Assembly (NCBI GenBank): GCA_033782935.1
Contig: JAWQEG010000377.1
Coordinates: forward strand, 124,001-188,000
Length of the DNA: 64,000 nucleotides
Source of the DNA: Petrolisthes cinctipes
Taxonomy: Eukaryota > Arthropoda > Malacostraca > Decapoda > Porcellanidae
Direction: 5' to 3'
Shown: piece after piece, positions 1 to 11,847 of the stretch
How positions within the stretch are numbered: position 1 is the first letter of the stretch
Layout of the letters: the number at the start of each line of letters is the position of its first letter
Notes under the pieces: generated by a model
Told to the model about the DNA's origin: nothing
The model's input: only the letters and a program-made list of their open reading frames with translations
Databases searched by the model: none
Made by a program: the position numbers and the translations under genes

Positions 1-249
1 AAGTCGATATGTGCATGCATCTTCTGTAGTCGTTTATATCTCAAATTCAGCCTCAAAACACCTGAAAATTCGATATTTTGGGGACCCAGCAGCTATCTGT
101 ACATGCCTTCTCAGTGCTAGAATATTTTCAAAATATAGGCTCAAAACATGCTAAAAATCGATATTTTAGGTGCGTAAAGGCGATATCTCAAATTCAGGCC
201 CAAAACACCCGAAAATTCGATATTTTGGGGTCCCAGAAGCGATCTGTAC
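1..249. repeat. Left edge: partial monomer and one S monomer
   Basis: The window opens inside half B of an L monomer. The first landmark, at position 80, is an unusual GGGGACCCAGCAGC instead of GGGGTCCCAGAAGC. The next is at 227, giving an S monomer of 147 bp. Nothing other than satellite is present. Confidence 0.9.
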
Positions 250-727
250 ATGCCTACTCCGTGTTAGAGTATTTTCAAAATACATGCTCAAAACATGCTG
301 AAAATCGATATTTTAGATGCCCAAAGTCAATATGTGCATGTATCTTCTGTACCCGTTTATATCTCAAATTCAGGCTCAAAACACCCGAATATTCAATATT
401 TTGGGGTCCCAGAAGCAATCTGTACATGCCTACTCAGTGCTAGAATATTTTCAAAATATAGGCTAAAAACATGCTAAAAATCGTTCTTTTAGGTGCCAAA
501 AAGTCGATATCTCAAATTCAGTCCCAAAACACCCGAAAATTCGATATTTAGGGGTCCCAGAGGCGATCTGTACATGCTTACTCCGTGTTAGAGAATTTTC
601 AAAATACAGGCCAAAAACATACTGAAAATCGATCTTTTAGGTGCCCAAAAGTCGATATGTGCATTCATCTTCAGTGCCCGTTTATATCTCAAATTCAGGC
701 TCAAAACACCCGAAAATTTGATATTTT

Positions 728-815
728 GGGGTCCCAGAAGCGATATGTACATGCCTACTCCGTGTTAGAGTATTTTCAAAATACATGCCCAAAACATGCT
801 CAAAATCGATATTTT
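728..815. repeat. Half A of the L monomer (88 bp)
   Basis: This is the first half of the representative monomer, from GGGGTCCC to AATCGATATTTT. It aligns with the following half B over its full length with one or two single-base gaps. Shared words include GATATTTT, GCCC/TCCC with A-rich following bases, CGAT-TGT-C-ATGC, AGGCTCAAAACA in most copies, and the closing AAAA-TC-GATATTTT. By hand I count about 63 matches in 88 aligned positions when using the common A and B sequences. Half A is retained intact in both L and S monomers. Confidence 0.85.
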
Positions 816-904
816 AGGTGCCCAAAAGTCGATATGTGCATGCATTTTCTATACTCGTTTATATCTCAAATTCAGGCTCAAAACACCCGAAAATTCGATA
901 TTTT
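816..904. repeat. Half B of the L monomer (89 bp)
   Basis: This is the second half, beginning AGGTGCCC and ending TTCGATATTTT just before the next GGGG. It is homologous to half A, which implies that the 177 bp monomer arose as a dimer of an older ~88 bp unit. Half B holds the TGCATGCA palindrome and the alternating purine-pyrimidine run ATATGTGCATGCAT. It is the half that is shortened in S monomers. Confidence 0.85.
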
Positions 905-1051
905 GGGGTCCCAGAAGCAATCTGTACATGCCTACTCAGTGCTAGAATATTTTCAAAATATAGGCTCAAAACATGCTAAAAATCAATATTTTAGGTGCGT
1001 AAAGGCGATATCTCAAATTCAGGCCCAAAACACCCGAAAATTCGATATTAT
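905..1051. repeat. Representative short (S, 147 bp) monomer
   Basis: The next landmark lies 147 bases on. Half A (905-992) is intact. Half B (993-1051) is only 59 bp and runs AGGTGCGTAAAGGCGATAT directly into CTCAAATTCAGG. Compared with the L monomer, 29 bases between two ATAT words are missing (from ATGTGCATGC through CCGTTTAT), plus one base in the GTGCGTAAAGGCG word. The 148 bp S variants read GTGCCAAAAAGTCGATATC at the same place. About one third of monomers in the counted interval are S. Confidence 0.93.
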
Positions 1052-2649
1052 GGGGTCCCAGAAGCGATCTGTACATGCCTACTCCGTGTTAGAGTATTTA
1101 CAAAATACAGGCCCAAAACATGCTCAAAATCGATGTTTTAGGTGCCCAAAAGTCGATATGGGCATGCATCTTCAGTACCCGTTTATATCTCAAATTCAGG
1201 CTCAAATCACCCGAAAATTCGATATTTTGGGGTCCCAGAAGCGATCTGTACATGCCTACTCCGTGTTAGAGTATTTTCAAAATACATGCCCAAAACATGC
1301 TGAAAATCGATATTTTAGATGCCCTAAGTCAATATGTGTATGTATCTTCTGTACCCGTTTATATCTCAATTTCAGACTCAAAACACCCGAAAATTTAATA
1401 TTTTGGGGTCCCAGAACCAATCTGTACATGCGTACTCCGTGTTAGAGTATTTTCAAAATACAGGCCAAAAACATACTGAAAATCGATCTTTTAGGTGCGC
1501 AAAAGTCGATATGGGCATGCATCTTCAGTACCCGTTTATATCTCAAATTCAGGCTCAAATCACCCGAAAATTCGATATTTTGGGGTCCCAGAAGCGATCT
1601 GTACATGCCTACTCCGTGTTAGAGTATTTTCAAAATACATGCCCAAAACATGCTGAAAATCGATATTTTAGATGCCCAAAGTCAATATGTGCATGTATCT
1701 TCTGTACCCGTTTATATCTCAAATTCAGGCTCAAAACTCCCGAATATTCAATATTTTGGGGTCCCAGAAGCAATCTGTACATGCCTACTCAGTGCTAGAA
1801 TATTTTCAAAATATAGGCTAAAAACATGCTAAAAATCGTTCTTTTAGGTGCCAAAAAGTCGATATCTCAAATTCAGTGCCAAAACACCCGAAAATTCGAT
1901 ATTTAGGGGTCCCAGAGGCGATCTGTACATGCTTACTCCGTGTTAGAGAATTTTCAAAATACAGGCCAAAAACATACTGAAAATCGATCTTTTAGGTGCC
2001 CAAAAGTCGATATGTGCATTCATCTTCAGTGCCCGTTTATATCTCAAATTCAGGCTCAAAACACCCGAAAATTTGATATTTTGGGGTCCCAGAAGCGATA
2101 TGTACATGCCTACTCCGTGTTAGAGTATTTTCAAAATACATGCCCAAAACATGCTGAAAATCGATATTTTAGATGCCCAAAGTCAATATGTGCATGTATC
2201 TTCTGTACCCGTTTATATCTCAAATTCAGGCTCAAAACACCCGAATATTCAATATTTTGGGGTCCCAGAAGCAATCTGTACATGCCTACTCAGTGCTAGA
2301 ATATTTTCAAAATATAGGATAAAAACATGCTAAAAATCGTTCTTTTAGGTGCCAAAAAGTCGATATCTCAAATTCAGTCCCAAAACACCCGAAAATTCGA
2401 TATTTAGGGGTCCCAGAGGCGATCTGTACATGCTTACTCCGTGTTAGAGAATTTTCAAAATACAGGCCAAAAACATACTGAAAATCGATCTTTTAGGTGC
2501 CCAAAAGTCGATATGTGCATTCATCTTCAGTGCCCGTTTATATCTCAAATTCAGGCTCAAAACACCCGAAAATTTGATATTTTGGGGTCCCAGAAGCGAT
2601 ATGTACATGCCTACTCCGTGTTAGAGTATTTTCAAAATATATGCCCAAA

Positions 2650-5600
2650 ACATGCTCAAAATCGATATTTTAGGTGCCCAAAAGTCGATATGTGCATGCA
2701 TTTTCTATACTCGTTTATATCTCAAATTCAGGCTCAAAACACCCGAAAATTCGATATTTTGGGGTCCCAGAAGCAATCTGTACATGCCTACTCAGTGCTA
2801 GAATATTTTCAAAATATAGGCTCAAAACATGCTAAAAATCAATATTTTAGGTGCTTAAAGGCGATATCTCAAATTCAGGCCCAAAACACCCGAAAATTCG
2901 ATATTATGGGGTCCCAGAAGCGATCTGTACATGCCTACTCCGTGTTAGAGTATTTACAAAATACAGGCCCAAAACATGCTCAAAATCGATGTTTTAGGTG
3001 CCCAAAAGTCGATATGGGCATGCATCTTCAGTACCCGTTTATATCTCAAATTCAGGCTCAAATCACCCGAAAATTCGATATTTTGGGGTCCCAGAAGCGA
3101 TCTGTACATGCATACTCCGTGTTAGAGTATTTTCAAAATACATGCCCAAAACATGCTGAAAATCGATATTTTAGATGCCCTAAGTCAATATGTGTATGTA
3201 TCTTCTGTACCCGTTTATATCTCAATTTCAGACTCAAAACACCCGAAAATTTAATATTTTGGGGTCCCAGAACCAATCTGTACATGCGTACTCCGTGTTA
3301 GAGTATTTTCAAAATACAGGCCAAAAACATACTGAAAATCGATCTTTTAGGTGCGCAAAAGTCGATATGTGCATGCATTTTCTGTACCCGTTTATATCTC
3401 AAATTCTGGCCCTAAAGACCCGAAAATTCAATATTTTGGGGTCCCAGAAGCGATCTGTACATGCCTACTCAGTGCTAGAATATTATAAAAAAATAGGCTA
3501 AAAACATGCTAAAAATCGATATTTTAGGTGCCAAAGAGTCGATATCTCAAATTCAGTCCCAAAACGCCCGAAACTTCGATATTTAGGGGTCCCAGAAGCG
3601 ATCTGTACATGCCTACTCCGTGTTAGAGTATTTTCAAAATACTGGCCAAAAACATACTGAAAATTGATCTTTTAGGTGCCCAAAAGTCGATATGTGCATG
3701 CATCTTCTGTACGCGTTTATATCTCAAATTCTGGCCCTAAACACCCGAAAATTCGATATTTTGGCGTCCCAGAAGCGATCTGTACATGCCTACTCCGTGT
3801 TAGAGTATTTTCAAAATTCAGGCCCAAAACATGCTAAAAATCGATATTTTTGGTGCCGTAAGTCAATATGTGTATGCATCTTCTATACTCGTTTATATCT
3901 TAAATTCAGGCTCAAAACACCCGAAAAATCGATATTTTGGGGTCCCAGAAGCGATCTGTACATGCCTACTCAGTGCTAGAATGTTTTCAAAATATAGGTT
4001 CAAAACATGCTCAAAATCGAGATTTTAGGTGCCCAAAAGTCGATATGTGCATGCATCTTCTGTACCCGTTTATATCTCAAATTCAGGCTCAAAACACCCG
4101 AAAATTCAATATTTTGGGGTCCCAGAAGCAATCTGTACATGCTCAGTGCTAGAATATTTTCAAAATATAGGCTAAAAACAAGCTAAAAATCGATATTTTA
4201 GGTGCCAAAAAGTCGATATCTCAAATTCAGTCCCAAAACACCCGAAAATTCGATATTTTGGGGTCCCAGAAGCAATCTGTACATGCCTACTCCGTGTTAG
4301 AATATTTTCAAAATACAGGCCAAAAACATACTAAAAATCGATCTTTTAGGTGCCCAAAAGTCGATATGTGCATGCATCTTCTGTACCCTTTTATATCTCA
4401 AATTCTGGCCCTAAACACCCGAAAATTCAATATTTTGGGGTCCCAGAAGCGATCTGTACATGCCTACTCAGTGCTAGAATATTTTCAAAATATAGGCTCA
4501 AAACATGTTCAAAATCGATGTTTTAGGTGCCCAAAAGTCGATATGTGCATGCATCTTCTGTACTCGTTTGTATCTTAAATTCAAGCTCAAAACCCCCGAA
4601 AATTCGATATTTTTAGGTCCCAGAAGCGATCTGTACATGCCTACTCAGTGCTAGAATATTTTCAAAATATAGGCTCAAAACATGCTAAAAATCGATATTT
4701 TAGGTGCGTAAAGGCGATATCTCAAATTCAGGCCGAAAACACCTGAAAATTCGATATTTTGGGGTCCCAGAAGCGATCTGTACTTGCGTACTCCGTGTTA
4801 GAGTATTTTCAAAATACATGCCCAAAACATGCTGAAAATCGATATTTTAGATGCCCAAAGTCAATATGTGCATGTATCTTCTGTACCCGTTTATATCTCA
4901 AATTCAGGCTCAAAACACCCGAATATTCAATATTTTGGGGTCCCAGAAGCAATCTGTACATGCCTACTCAGTGCTAGAATATTTTCAAAATATAGGCTAA
5001 AAACATGCTAAAAATCGTTCTTTTAGGTGCCAAAAAGTCGATATCTCAAATTCAGTCCCAAAACACCCGAAAATTCGATATTTAGGGGTCCCAGAGGCGA
5101 TCTGTACATGCTTACTCCGTGTTAGAGAATTTTCAAAATACAGGCCAAAAACATACTGAAAATCGATCTTTTAGGTGCCCAAAAGTCGATATGTGCATTC
5201 ATCTTCAGTGCCCGTTTATATCTCAAATTCAGGCTCAAAACACCCGAAAATTTGATATTTTGGGGTCCCAGAAGCGATATGTACATGCCTACTCCGTGTT
5301 AGAGTATTTTCAAAATACATGCCCAAAACATGCTGAAAATCGACCTTTTAGGTGCCAAAAAGTCGATATGTGCAGGTATCTTCTGTACCCGTTTATATCT
5401 CAAATTCAGGCTCAAAACACCCGAAAATTCAATATTTTGGGGTCCCAGAACCAATCTGTACATGCTCAGTGCTAGAATATTTTCAAAATATTGGCTAAAA
5501 ACATGCTAAAAATCGATATTTTAGGTGCCAAAAAGTCGATATCTCAAATTCAGTCCCAAAACACCCGAAAATTCTATATTTAGGGGTCCCAGAAGGGATC

Positions 5601-7949
5601 TGTACTTGCCTACTCCGTGTTAGAGTATTTTCAAAATACAGGCCAAAAACATACTGAAAATCGATGTTTTAGGTGCCCAAAAGTCGATATGTGCATGCAT
5701 CTTCTGTACTCGTTTATATCTCAAATTCTGGCCCAAAACACCCGAAAATTCGATATTTTGGGGTCCCAGAAGCGATCTGTACATGCCTACTCAGTGCTAG
5801 AATGTTTTCAAAAAATAGGCTCAAAACATGCTCAAAATCGATATTTTAGGTGCCCAAAAGTCGATATGTGCATGCATTTTCTATACTTGTTTATATCTCA
5901 AATTCAGGCTCAAAACACCCGAAAATTCGATATTTTGGGGTCCCAGAAGCAATCTGTACATGCCTACTCAGTGCTAGAATATTTTCAAAATATAGGCTCA
6001 AAACATGCTAAAAATCAATATTTTAGGTGCGTAAAGGCGATATCTCAAATTCAGGCCCAAAACACCCGAAAATTCGATATTATGGGGTCCCAGAAGCGAT
6101 CTGTACATGCCTACTGAGTGTTAGAGTATTTACAAAATACAGGCCCAAAACATGCTCAAAATCGATGTTTTAGGTGCCCAAAAGTCGATATGGGCATGCA
6201 TCTTCAGTACCCGTTTATATCTCAAATTCAGGCTCAAATCACCCGAAAATTCGATATTTTGGGGTCCCAGAAGCGATCTGTACATGCCTACTCCGTGTTA
6301 GAGTATTTTCAAAATACATGCCCAAAACATGCTGAAAATCGATATTTTAGATGCCCTAAGTCAATATGTGTATGTATCTTCTGTACCCGTTTATATCTCA
6401 ATTTCAGACTCAAAACACCCGAAAATTTAATATTTTGGGGTCCCAGAACCAATCTGTACATGCGTACTCCGTGTTAGAGTATTTTCAAAATACAGGCCAA
6501 AAACATACTGAAAATCGATCTTTTAGGTGCGCAAAAGTCGATATGTGCATGCATTTTCTGTACCCGTTTATATCTCAAATTCTGGCCCTAAAGACCCGAA
6601 AATTCAATATTTTGGGGTCCCAGAAGCGATCTGTACATGCCTACTCAGTGCTAGAATATTATAAAAAAAATAGGCTAAAAACATGCTAAAAATCGATATT
6701 TTAGGTGCCAAAAAGTCGATATCTCAAATTCAGTCCCAAAACGCCCGAAACTTCGATATTTAGGGGTCCCAGAAGCGATCTGTACATGCCTACTCCGTGT
6801 TAGAGTATTTTCAAAATACTGGCCGAAAACATACTGAAAATTGATCTTTTAGGTGCCCAAAAGTCGATATGTGCATGCATCTTCTGTACGCGTTTATATC
6901 TCAAATTCTGGTCCTAAACACCCGAAAATTCGATATTTTGGCGTCCCAGAAGCGATCTGTACATGCCTACTCCGTGTTAGAGTATTTTCAAAATTCAGGC
7001 CCAAAACATGCTAAAAATCGATATTTTTGGTGCCCTAAGTCAATATGTGTATGCATCTTCTATACTCGTTTATATCTTAAATTCAGGCTCAAAACACCCG
7101 AAAAATCGATATTTTGGGGTCCCAGAAGCGATCTGTACATGCCTACTCAGTGCTAGAATGTTTTCAAAATATAGGTTCAAAACATGCTCAAAATCGATAT
7201 TTTATGTGCCCAAAAGTCGATATGTGCATGCATCTTCTGTACCCGTTTATATCTCAAATTCAGGCTCAAAACACACGAAAATTCAATATTTTGGGGTCCC
7301 AGAAGCAATCTGTACATGCTCAGTGCTAGAATATTTTCCAAATATAGGCTAAAAACAAGCTAAAAATCGATATTTTAGGTGCCAAAAAGTCGATATCTCA
7401 AATTCAGTCCCAAAACACCCGAAAATTCGATATTTTGGGGTCCCAGAAGCAATCTGTACATGCCTACTCCGTGTTAGAATATTTTCAAAATACAGGCCAA
7501 AAACATACTAAAAATCGATCTTTTAGGTGCCCAAAAGTCGATATGTGCATGCATCTTCTGTACCCTTTTATATCTCAAATTCTGGCCCTAAACACCCGAA
7601 AATTCAATATTTTGGGGTCCCAGAAGCGATCTGTACATGCCTACTCAGTGCTAGAATATTTTCAAAATATAGGCTCAAAACATGTTAAAAATCGATGTTT
7701 TAGGTGCCCAAAAGTCGATATGTGCATGCATCTTCTGTACTCGTTTATATCTTAAATTCAAGCTCAAAACCCCCGAAAATTCGATATTTTTAGGTCCCAG
7801 AAGCGATCTGTACATGCCTACTCAGTGCTAGAATATTTTCAAAATATAGGCTCAAAACATGCTAAAAATCGATATTTTAGGTACGTAAAGGCGATATCTC
7901 AAATTCAGGCCGAAAACACCTGAAAATTCGATATTTTGGGGTCCCAGAA
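2650..7949. repeat. ~3,177 bp displaced duplication (two copies)
   Basis: About 2,650-4,770 matches about 5,826-7,949 at a displacement of 3,176-3,177 bp. Diagnostic shared features include the odd TATTATAAAAAAATAGG stretch (3,481 and 6,659, which differ by one A), GATATTTTGGCGTCCC (near 3,765 and 6,942), and the shortened GTACATGCTCAGTGC (near 4,136 and 7,313). Divergence is low but visible, for example CAAAACATGTTCAAAATC against CATGTTAAAAATC. The match ends where GCGATCTGTACTTGCG in the first copy meets GCAATCTGTACATGCC in the second. Confidence 0.8.
4760..5340. repeat. Copy of the 226-806 block (displaced 4,534 bp)
   Basis: This stretch repeats the sequence of about 226-806, including the AGAATTTTCAAAATACAGG variant and the GCATTCATCTTCAGTGCCC variant. 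It ends where AAAATCGACCTTTTAGG replaces AAAATCGATATTTTAGG. It connects the two flanking ~3.2 kb copies and shows that short blocks have been reused at several distances. Confidence 0.7.
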
Positions 7950-8114
7950 GCAATCTGTACATGCCTACTCCGTGTTAGAATATTTTCAAAATACAGGCCA
8001 AAAACATACTAAAAATCGATCTTTTAGGTGTCCAAAAGTCGATATGTGCATTCATCTTCTGTACCCTTTTATATCTCAAATTCTGGCCCTAAACACCCGA
8101 AAATTCAATATTTT

Positions 8115-8468
8115 GGGGTCCCAGAAGCGATCTATACATGCCTACTCAGTGCTAGAATATTTTCAAAATATAGGCTCAAAACATGCTCAAAATCGATGTT
8201 TTAGTTGCCCAAAAGTCGATATGTGCCTGCATCTTCTGTACTCGTTTATATCTCAAATTCAAGCTCAAAACACCCGAAAATTCGATATTTTGGGGTCTCA
8301 GAAGCGATCTGTACATGCCTACTCAGTGCTAGAATATTTTCAAAATATAGGCTCAAAACATGCTCAAAATCGATGTTTTAGTTGCCCAAAAGTCGATATG
8401 TGCCTGCATCTTCTGTACTCGTTTATATCTCAAATTCAAGCTCAAAACACCCGAAAATTCGATATTTT
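8115..8468. repeat. Two adjacent nearly identical L monomers
   Basis: Monomers 8,115-8,291 and 8,292-8,468 are both 177 bp and differ at two positions only (TCCC/TCTC and CTATAC/CTGTAC). They share rarer variants such as GTTTTAGTTGCCC and ATGTGCCTGCATC. Ordinary neighbouring monomers differ much more, so this is a recent single-monomer tandem duplication. A related GTTGCCC/GTGCCTGC monomer also occurs in the 10.35-15.0 kb block. Confidence 0.88.
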
Positions 8469-8749
8469 GGGGTCCCAGAAGCGATCTGTACATGCCTACT
8501 CAGTGCTAGAATATTTTTAAAATATAGGCTCAAAACATGCTAAAAATCGATATTTTAGGTGCGTAAAGGCGATATCTCAAATTCAGGCTCAAAACACCCG
8601 AAAATTCGATATTTTGGGGTCCCAGAAGCGATCTGTACATGCGTACTCAGTGTTAGAGTATTTTCAAAATACAGGCCCAAAACATGCTCAAAATCGATGT
8701 TTTAGGTGCCCAAAAGTCGATATGTGCATGCATGTTCAGTACCCGTTTA

Positions 8750-9690
8750 TATCTCAAATTCAGGCTCAAAATACCCGAAAATTCGATATTTTGGGGTCCC
8801 AGAAGCGATCTGTACATGCCTACTCCGTGTTAGAGGTTTTTCAAAATACAGGCCCAAAACATGCTGAAAATCGATATTTTAGATGCCCAAAGTCAATATG
8901 TGCATGTATCTTCAGTACCCGTATATCTCAAATTCAGGCTCTAAACACCCAAAAATTCAATATTTTGGGGTCCCAGAAGCAATCTGTACATGCCTACTCA
9001 GTGCTAGAATATTTTCAAAATATAGGCTCAAAACATGCTAAAAATCGATCTTTTAGGTGCCAAAAATTCGATATCTCAAATTCAGTCCCAAAACACCCGA
9101 AAATTCGATATTTAGGTGTCCCAGAAGCAATCTGTACATGCCTACTCAGTGCTAGAATATTTTGAAAAAATATAGGCTAAAAACATGCTAAAAATCGATA
9201 TTTTAGTTGCCAAAAAGTCGATATCTCAAATTAAGGCCCAAATCACCCGAACATTCGATATTTAGGGGTCCCAGAAGCGACCTGTACATGCCTACTCCGT
9301 GTTAGAGTATTTTCAAAATACAGGCCCTAAACATGCTCAAAATCAATGTTTCAGGTGCCAAAATGTCGATATGTGCATGCATCTTCAGTACCCGTTTATA
9401 TCTCAAATTCTGGCCCCAAACACCTGAAAAATCGATATTTTGGGGTCCCAGAAGCGATCTGTACATGCCTACTCAGTGCTAAAATGTTTTCAAAATATAG
9501 GCTCAAAACATGCTCAAAATCGATATTTTAGGTGCCCAAAGTCAATATGTGCATGCATCTTCTGTAATCGTTTATATCTCAAATTCAGGCTCAAAACACC
9601 TGAAAATTCGATATTTTGGGGTCCCAGCAGCGATCTGTACTTGCCTTCTCAGTGCTAGAATATTTTCAAAATATAGGCTCAAAACATGCT
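8750..9690. repeat. First of three ~940 bp block copies
   Basis: This block recurs at about 11,727-12,665 (displaced ~2,976 bp) and 14,054-14,990 (displaced ~5,303 bp). All three carry the GAGGTTTTTCAAAATACAGG variant, the TTTTGAAAAAATATAGG variant and the GTTTCAGGTGCC variant. The first copy lacks two bases at CCCGTATATCTC where the others read CCCGTATATATCTC. It therefore looks like an older copy of the right part of the 2,327 bp unit that follows. Confidence 0.75.
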
Positions 9691-10349
9691 AAAAATCGAT
9701 ATTTTAGGTGCGTAAAGGCGATATCTCAAATTCAGGCCCAAAACACCCGAAAATTCGATATTTTGGGGTCCCAGAAGCGATCTGTACATGCCTACTCCGT
9801 GTTAGAGTATTTTCAAAATACATGCCCAAAACATGCTGAAAATCGATATTTTAGATGACCTAAGTCAATATGTGCATGTATCTTCTGTACCCGTTTATAT
9901 CTCAAATTCAGGCTCAAAACACCCGAAAATTCGATATTTTAGGGTCCCAGAAGCAATCTGTACATGCCTACTCAGTGCTAGAATATTTTCAAAATATAGG
10001 CAAAAAACATGCTAAAAATCGATATTTTAGGTGCCAAAAAGTCAATATCTCAAATTCAGTCCCAAAACACCCGAAAATTCGATATTTAGGGGTCCCAGAA
10101 GCGATCTGTACATGCCTACTCCGTGTTAGAGTATTTTCAAAATACAGGCCAAAAACATACTGAAAATCGATCTTTTAGGTGCCCAAAAGTCGATATGTGC
10201 ATGCATCTTCTGTACTCGTTTATATCTCAAATTCAAGCTCAAAACACCCGAAAATTCGATATTTTGGGGTCCCAGAAGCGATCTGTACATGCCTACTCAG
10301 TGCTAGAATATTTTCAAAATATAGGCTCAAAACATGCTAAAAATCGATA
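9691..10349. repeat. Satellite monomers between HOR blocks
   Basis: This stretch is ordinary S and L monomers. From about 10,090 onward it matches 16,540-17,240 at a displacement of 6,450 bp and so belongs to a block reused farther right. Nothing other than satellite is present. Confidence 0.75.
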
Positions 10350-10493
10350 TTTTAGGTGCGTAAAGGCGATATCTCAAATTCAGGCCCAAAACACCCGAAA
10401 ATTCGATATTTTGGGGTCCCAGAAGCGATCTGTACATGTGTACTCCGTGTTAGAGTATTTTCAAAATACAGGCCCAAAACATGCACAAAATCG

Positions 10494-11847
10494 ATGTTTT
10501 AGGTGCCCAAAGTCAATATGTGCATGCATCTTCTGTACCCTTTTATATCTCAAATTCTGGCCCTAAACACCCAAAAATTAAATATTTTGGGGTCCCAGAA
10601 GCGATCTGTACATGCCTACTCAGTGCTAGAATGTTTTCAAAATATAGGCTCAAAACATGCTCAAAATCGATATTTTAGGTGCCCAAAAGACGATATGTGC
10701 ATGCATCTTCTGTACTCGTTTATATCTCAAATTCAAGCTCAAAACACCCGAAAATTCGATATTTTGGGGTCCCAGAAGCGATCTGTACATGCCTACTCAG
10801 TGCTAGAATATTTTCAAAATATAGGCTCAAAACATGCTCAAAATCGATGTTTTAGTTGCCCAAAAGTCGATATGTGCCTGCATCTTCTGTACTCGTTTAT
10901 ATCTCAAATTCAAGCTCAAAACACCCGAAAATTCGATATTTTGGGGTCCCAGAAGCGATCTGTACATGCCTACTCAGTAGTAGAATATTTTTAAAATATA
11001 GGCTCAAAACATGCTAAAAATCGATATCTTAGGTGCGTAAAGGCGATATCTCAAATTCAGGCTCAAAATACCCGAAAATTCGATATTTTGGGGTCCCAGA
11101 AGCGATCTGTACATGCCTACTCCGTGTTAGAGGTTTTTCAAAATACAGGCCCAAAACATGCTCAAAATCGATATTTTAGATGCCCAAAGTCAATATGTGC
11201 ATGCATCTTCTGTACCCTTTTATATCTCAAATTCTGGCCCTAAACACCCAAAAATTAAATATTTTGGGGTCCCAGAAGCGATCTGTACATGCCTACTCAG
11301 TGCTAGAATGTTTTCAAAATATAGGCTCAAAACATGCTCAAAATCGATATTTTAGGTGCCCAAAAGACGATATGTGCATGCATCTTCTGTACTCGTTTAT
11401 ATCTCAAATTCAAGCTCAAAACACCCGAAAATTCGATATTTTGGGGTCCCAGAAGCGATCTGTACATGCCTACTCAGTGCTAGAATATTTTCAAAATATA
11501 GGCTCAAAACATGCTCAAAATCGATGTTTTAGTTGCCCAAAAGTCGATATGTGCCTGCATCTTCTGTACTCGTTTATATCTCAAATTCAAGCTCAAAACA
11601 CCCGAAAATTCGATATTTTGGGGTCCCAGAAGCGATCTGTACATGCCTACTCAGTAGTAGAATATTTTTAAAATATAGGCTCAAAACATGCTAAAAATCG
11701 ATATCTTAGGTGCGTAAAGGCGATATCTCAAATTCAGGCTCAAAATACCCGAAAATTCGATATTTTGGGGTCCCAGAAGCGATCTGTACATGCCTACTCC
11801 GTGTTAGAGGTTTTTCAAAATACAGGCCCAAAACATGCTGAAAATCG
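10494..11847. repeat. 677 bp tandem duplication (4-mer) in first 2,327 bp unit
   Basis: About 10,494-11,170 and 11,171-11,847 are adjacent copies of a four-monomer block (three L and one S). The copies include the same CAGTAGTAGAATATTTTTA and GATATCTTAGG variants. The same doublet is found at about 12,821-14,174 in the second 2,327 bp unit, so the 677 bp event came before the 2,327 bp event. Confidence 0.85.

Larger units (their letters stand above)
728..904. repeat. Representative long (L, 177 bp) monomer
   Basis: This monomer is cut at the GGGG landmark and is 177 bp long. In order it holds GGGGTCCCAGAAGC, the GTACATGCC word, the A/T-rich dyad TATTTTCAAAATA near positions 43-57, an AAAATCGATATTTTAGG block (75-91), then ATATGTGCATGCAT (105-118), CGTTTATATCTCAAATTC (129-146), and AACACCCGAAAATTCGAT near the end. 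The 176 bp variants lack one A in the CCCAAAAGTCG word and read CCCAAAGTCAA instead. About two thirds of monomers in the counted interval are of this class. Confidence 0.95.
250..3366. repeat. 1,856 bp displaced duplication
   Basis: Sequence from about 250 to 1,510 recurs at about 2,106 to 3,366, displaced by 1,856 bp (about 11 monomers). The variant words correspond in order, including GATATTATGGGG, GTATTTACAAAATAC, ATGGGCATGCATC and the AACCAATCTG variant. The copies part near 1,510 and 3,366, where ATGGGCATGC changes to ATGTGCATGC. A shorter displacement of 501 bp (one S-L-L group) relates 1,650-1,832 to 2,151-2,333. Boundaries are by eye. Confidence 0.8.

Noticed and set aside
585..1445. 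A 286-codon open reading frame, repeated at 2,441-3,301, that could suggest a repeat protein.
   Set aside because: The peptide is the satellite translated, with a 59-residue period equal to 177/3. It begins and ends where monomer lengths of 176 or 148 bp shift frame, other frames and the opposite strand also give open stretches, and there is no promoter, start context or domain.
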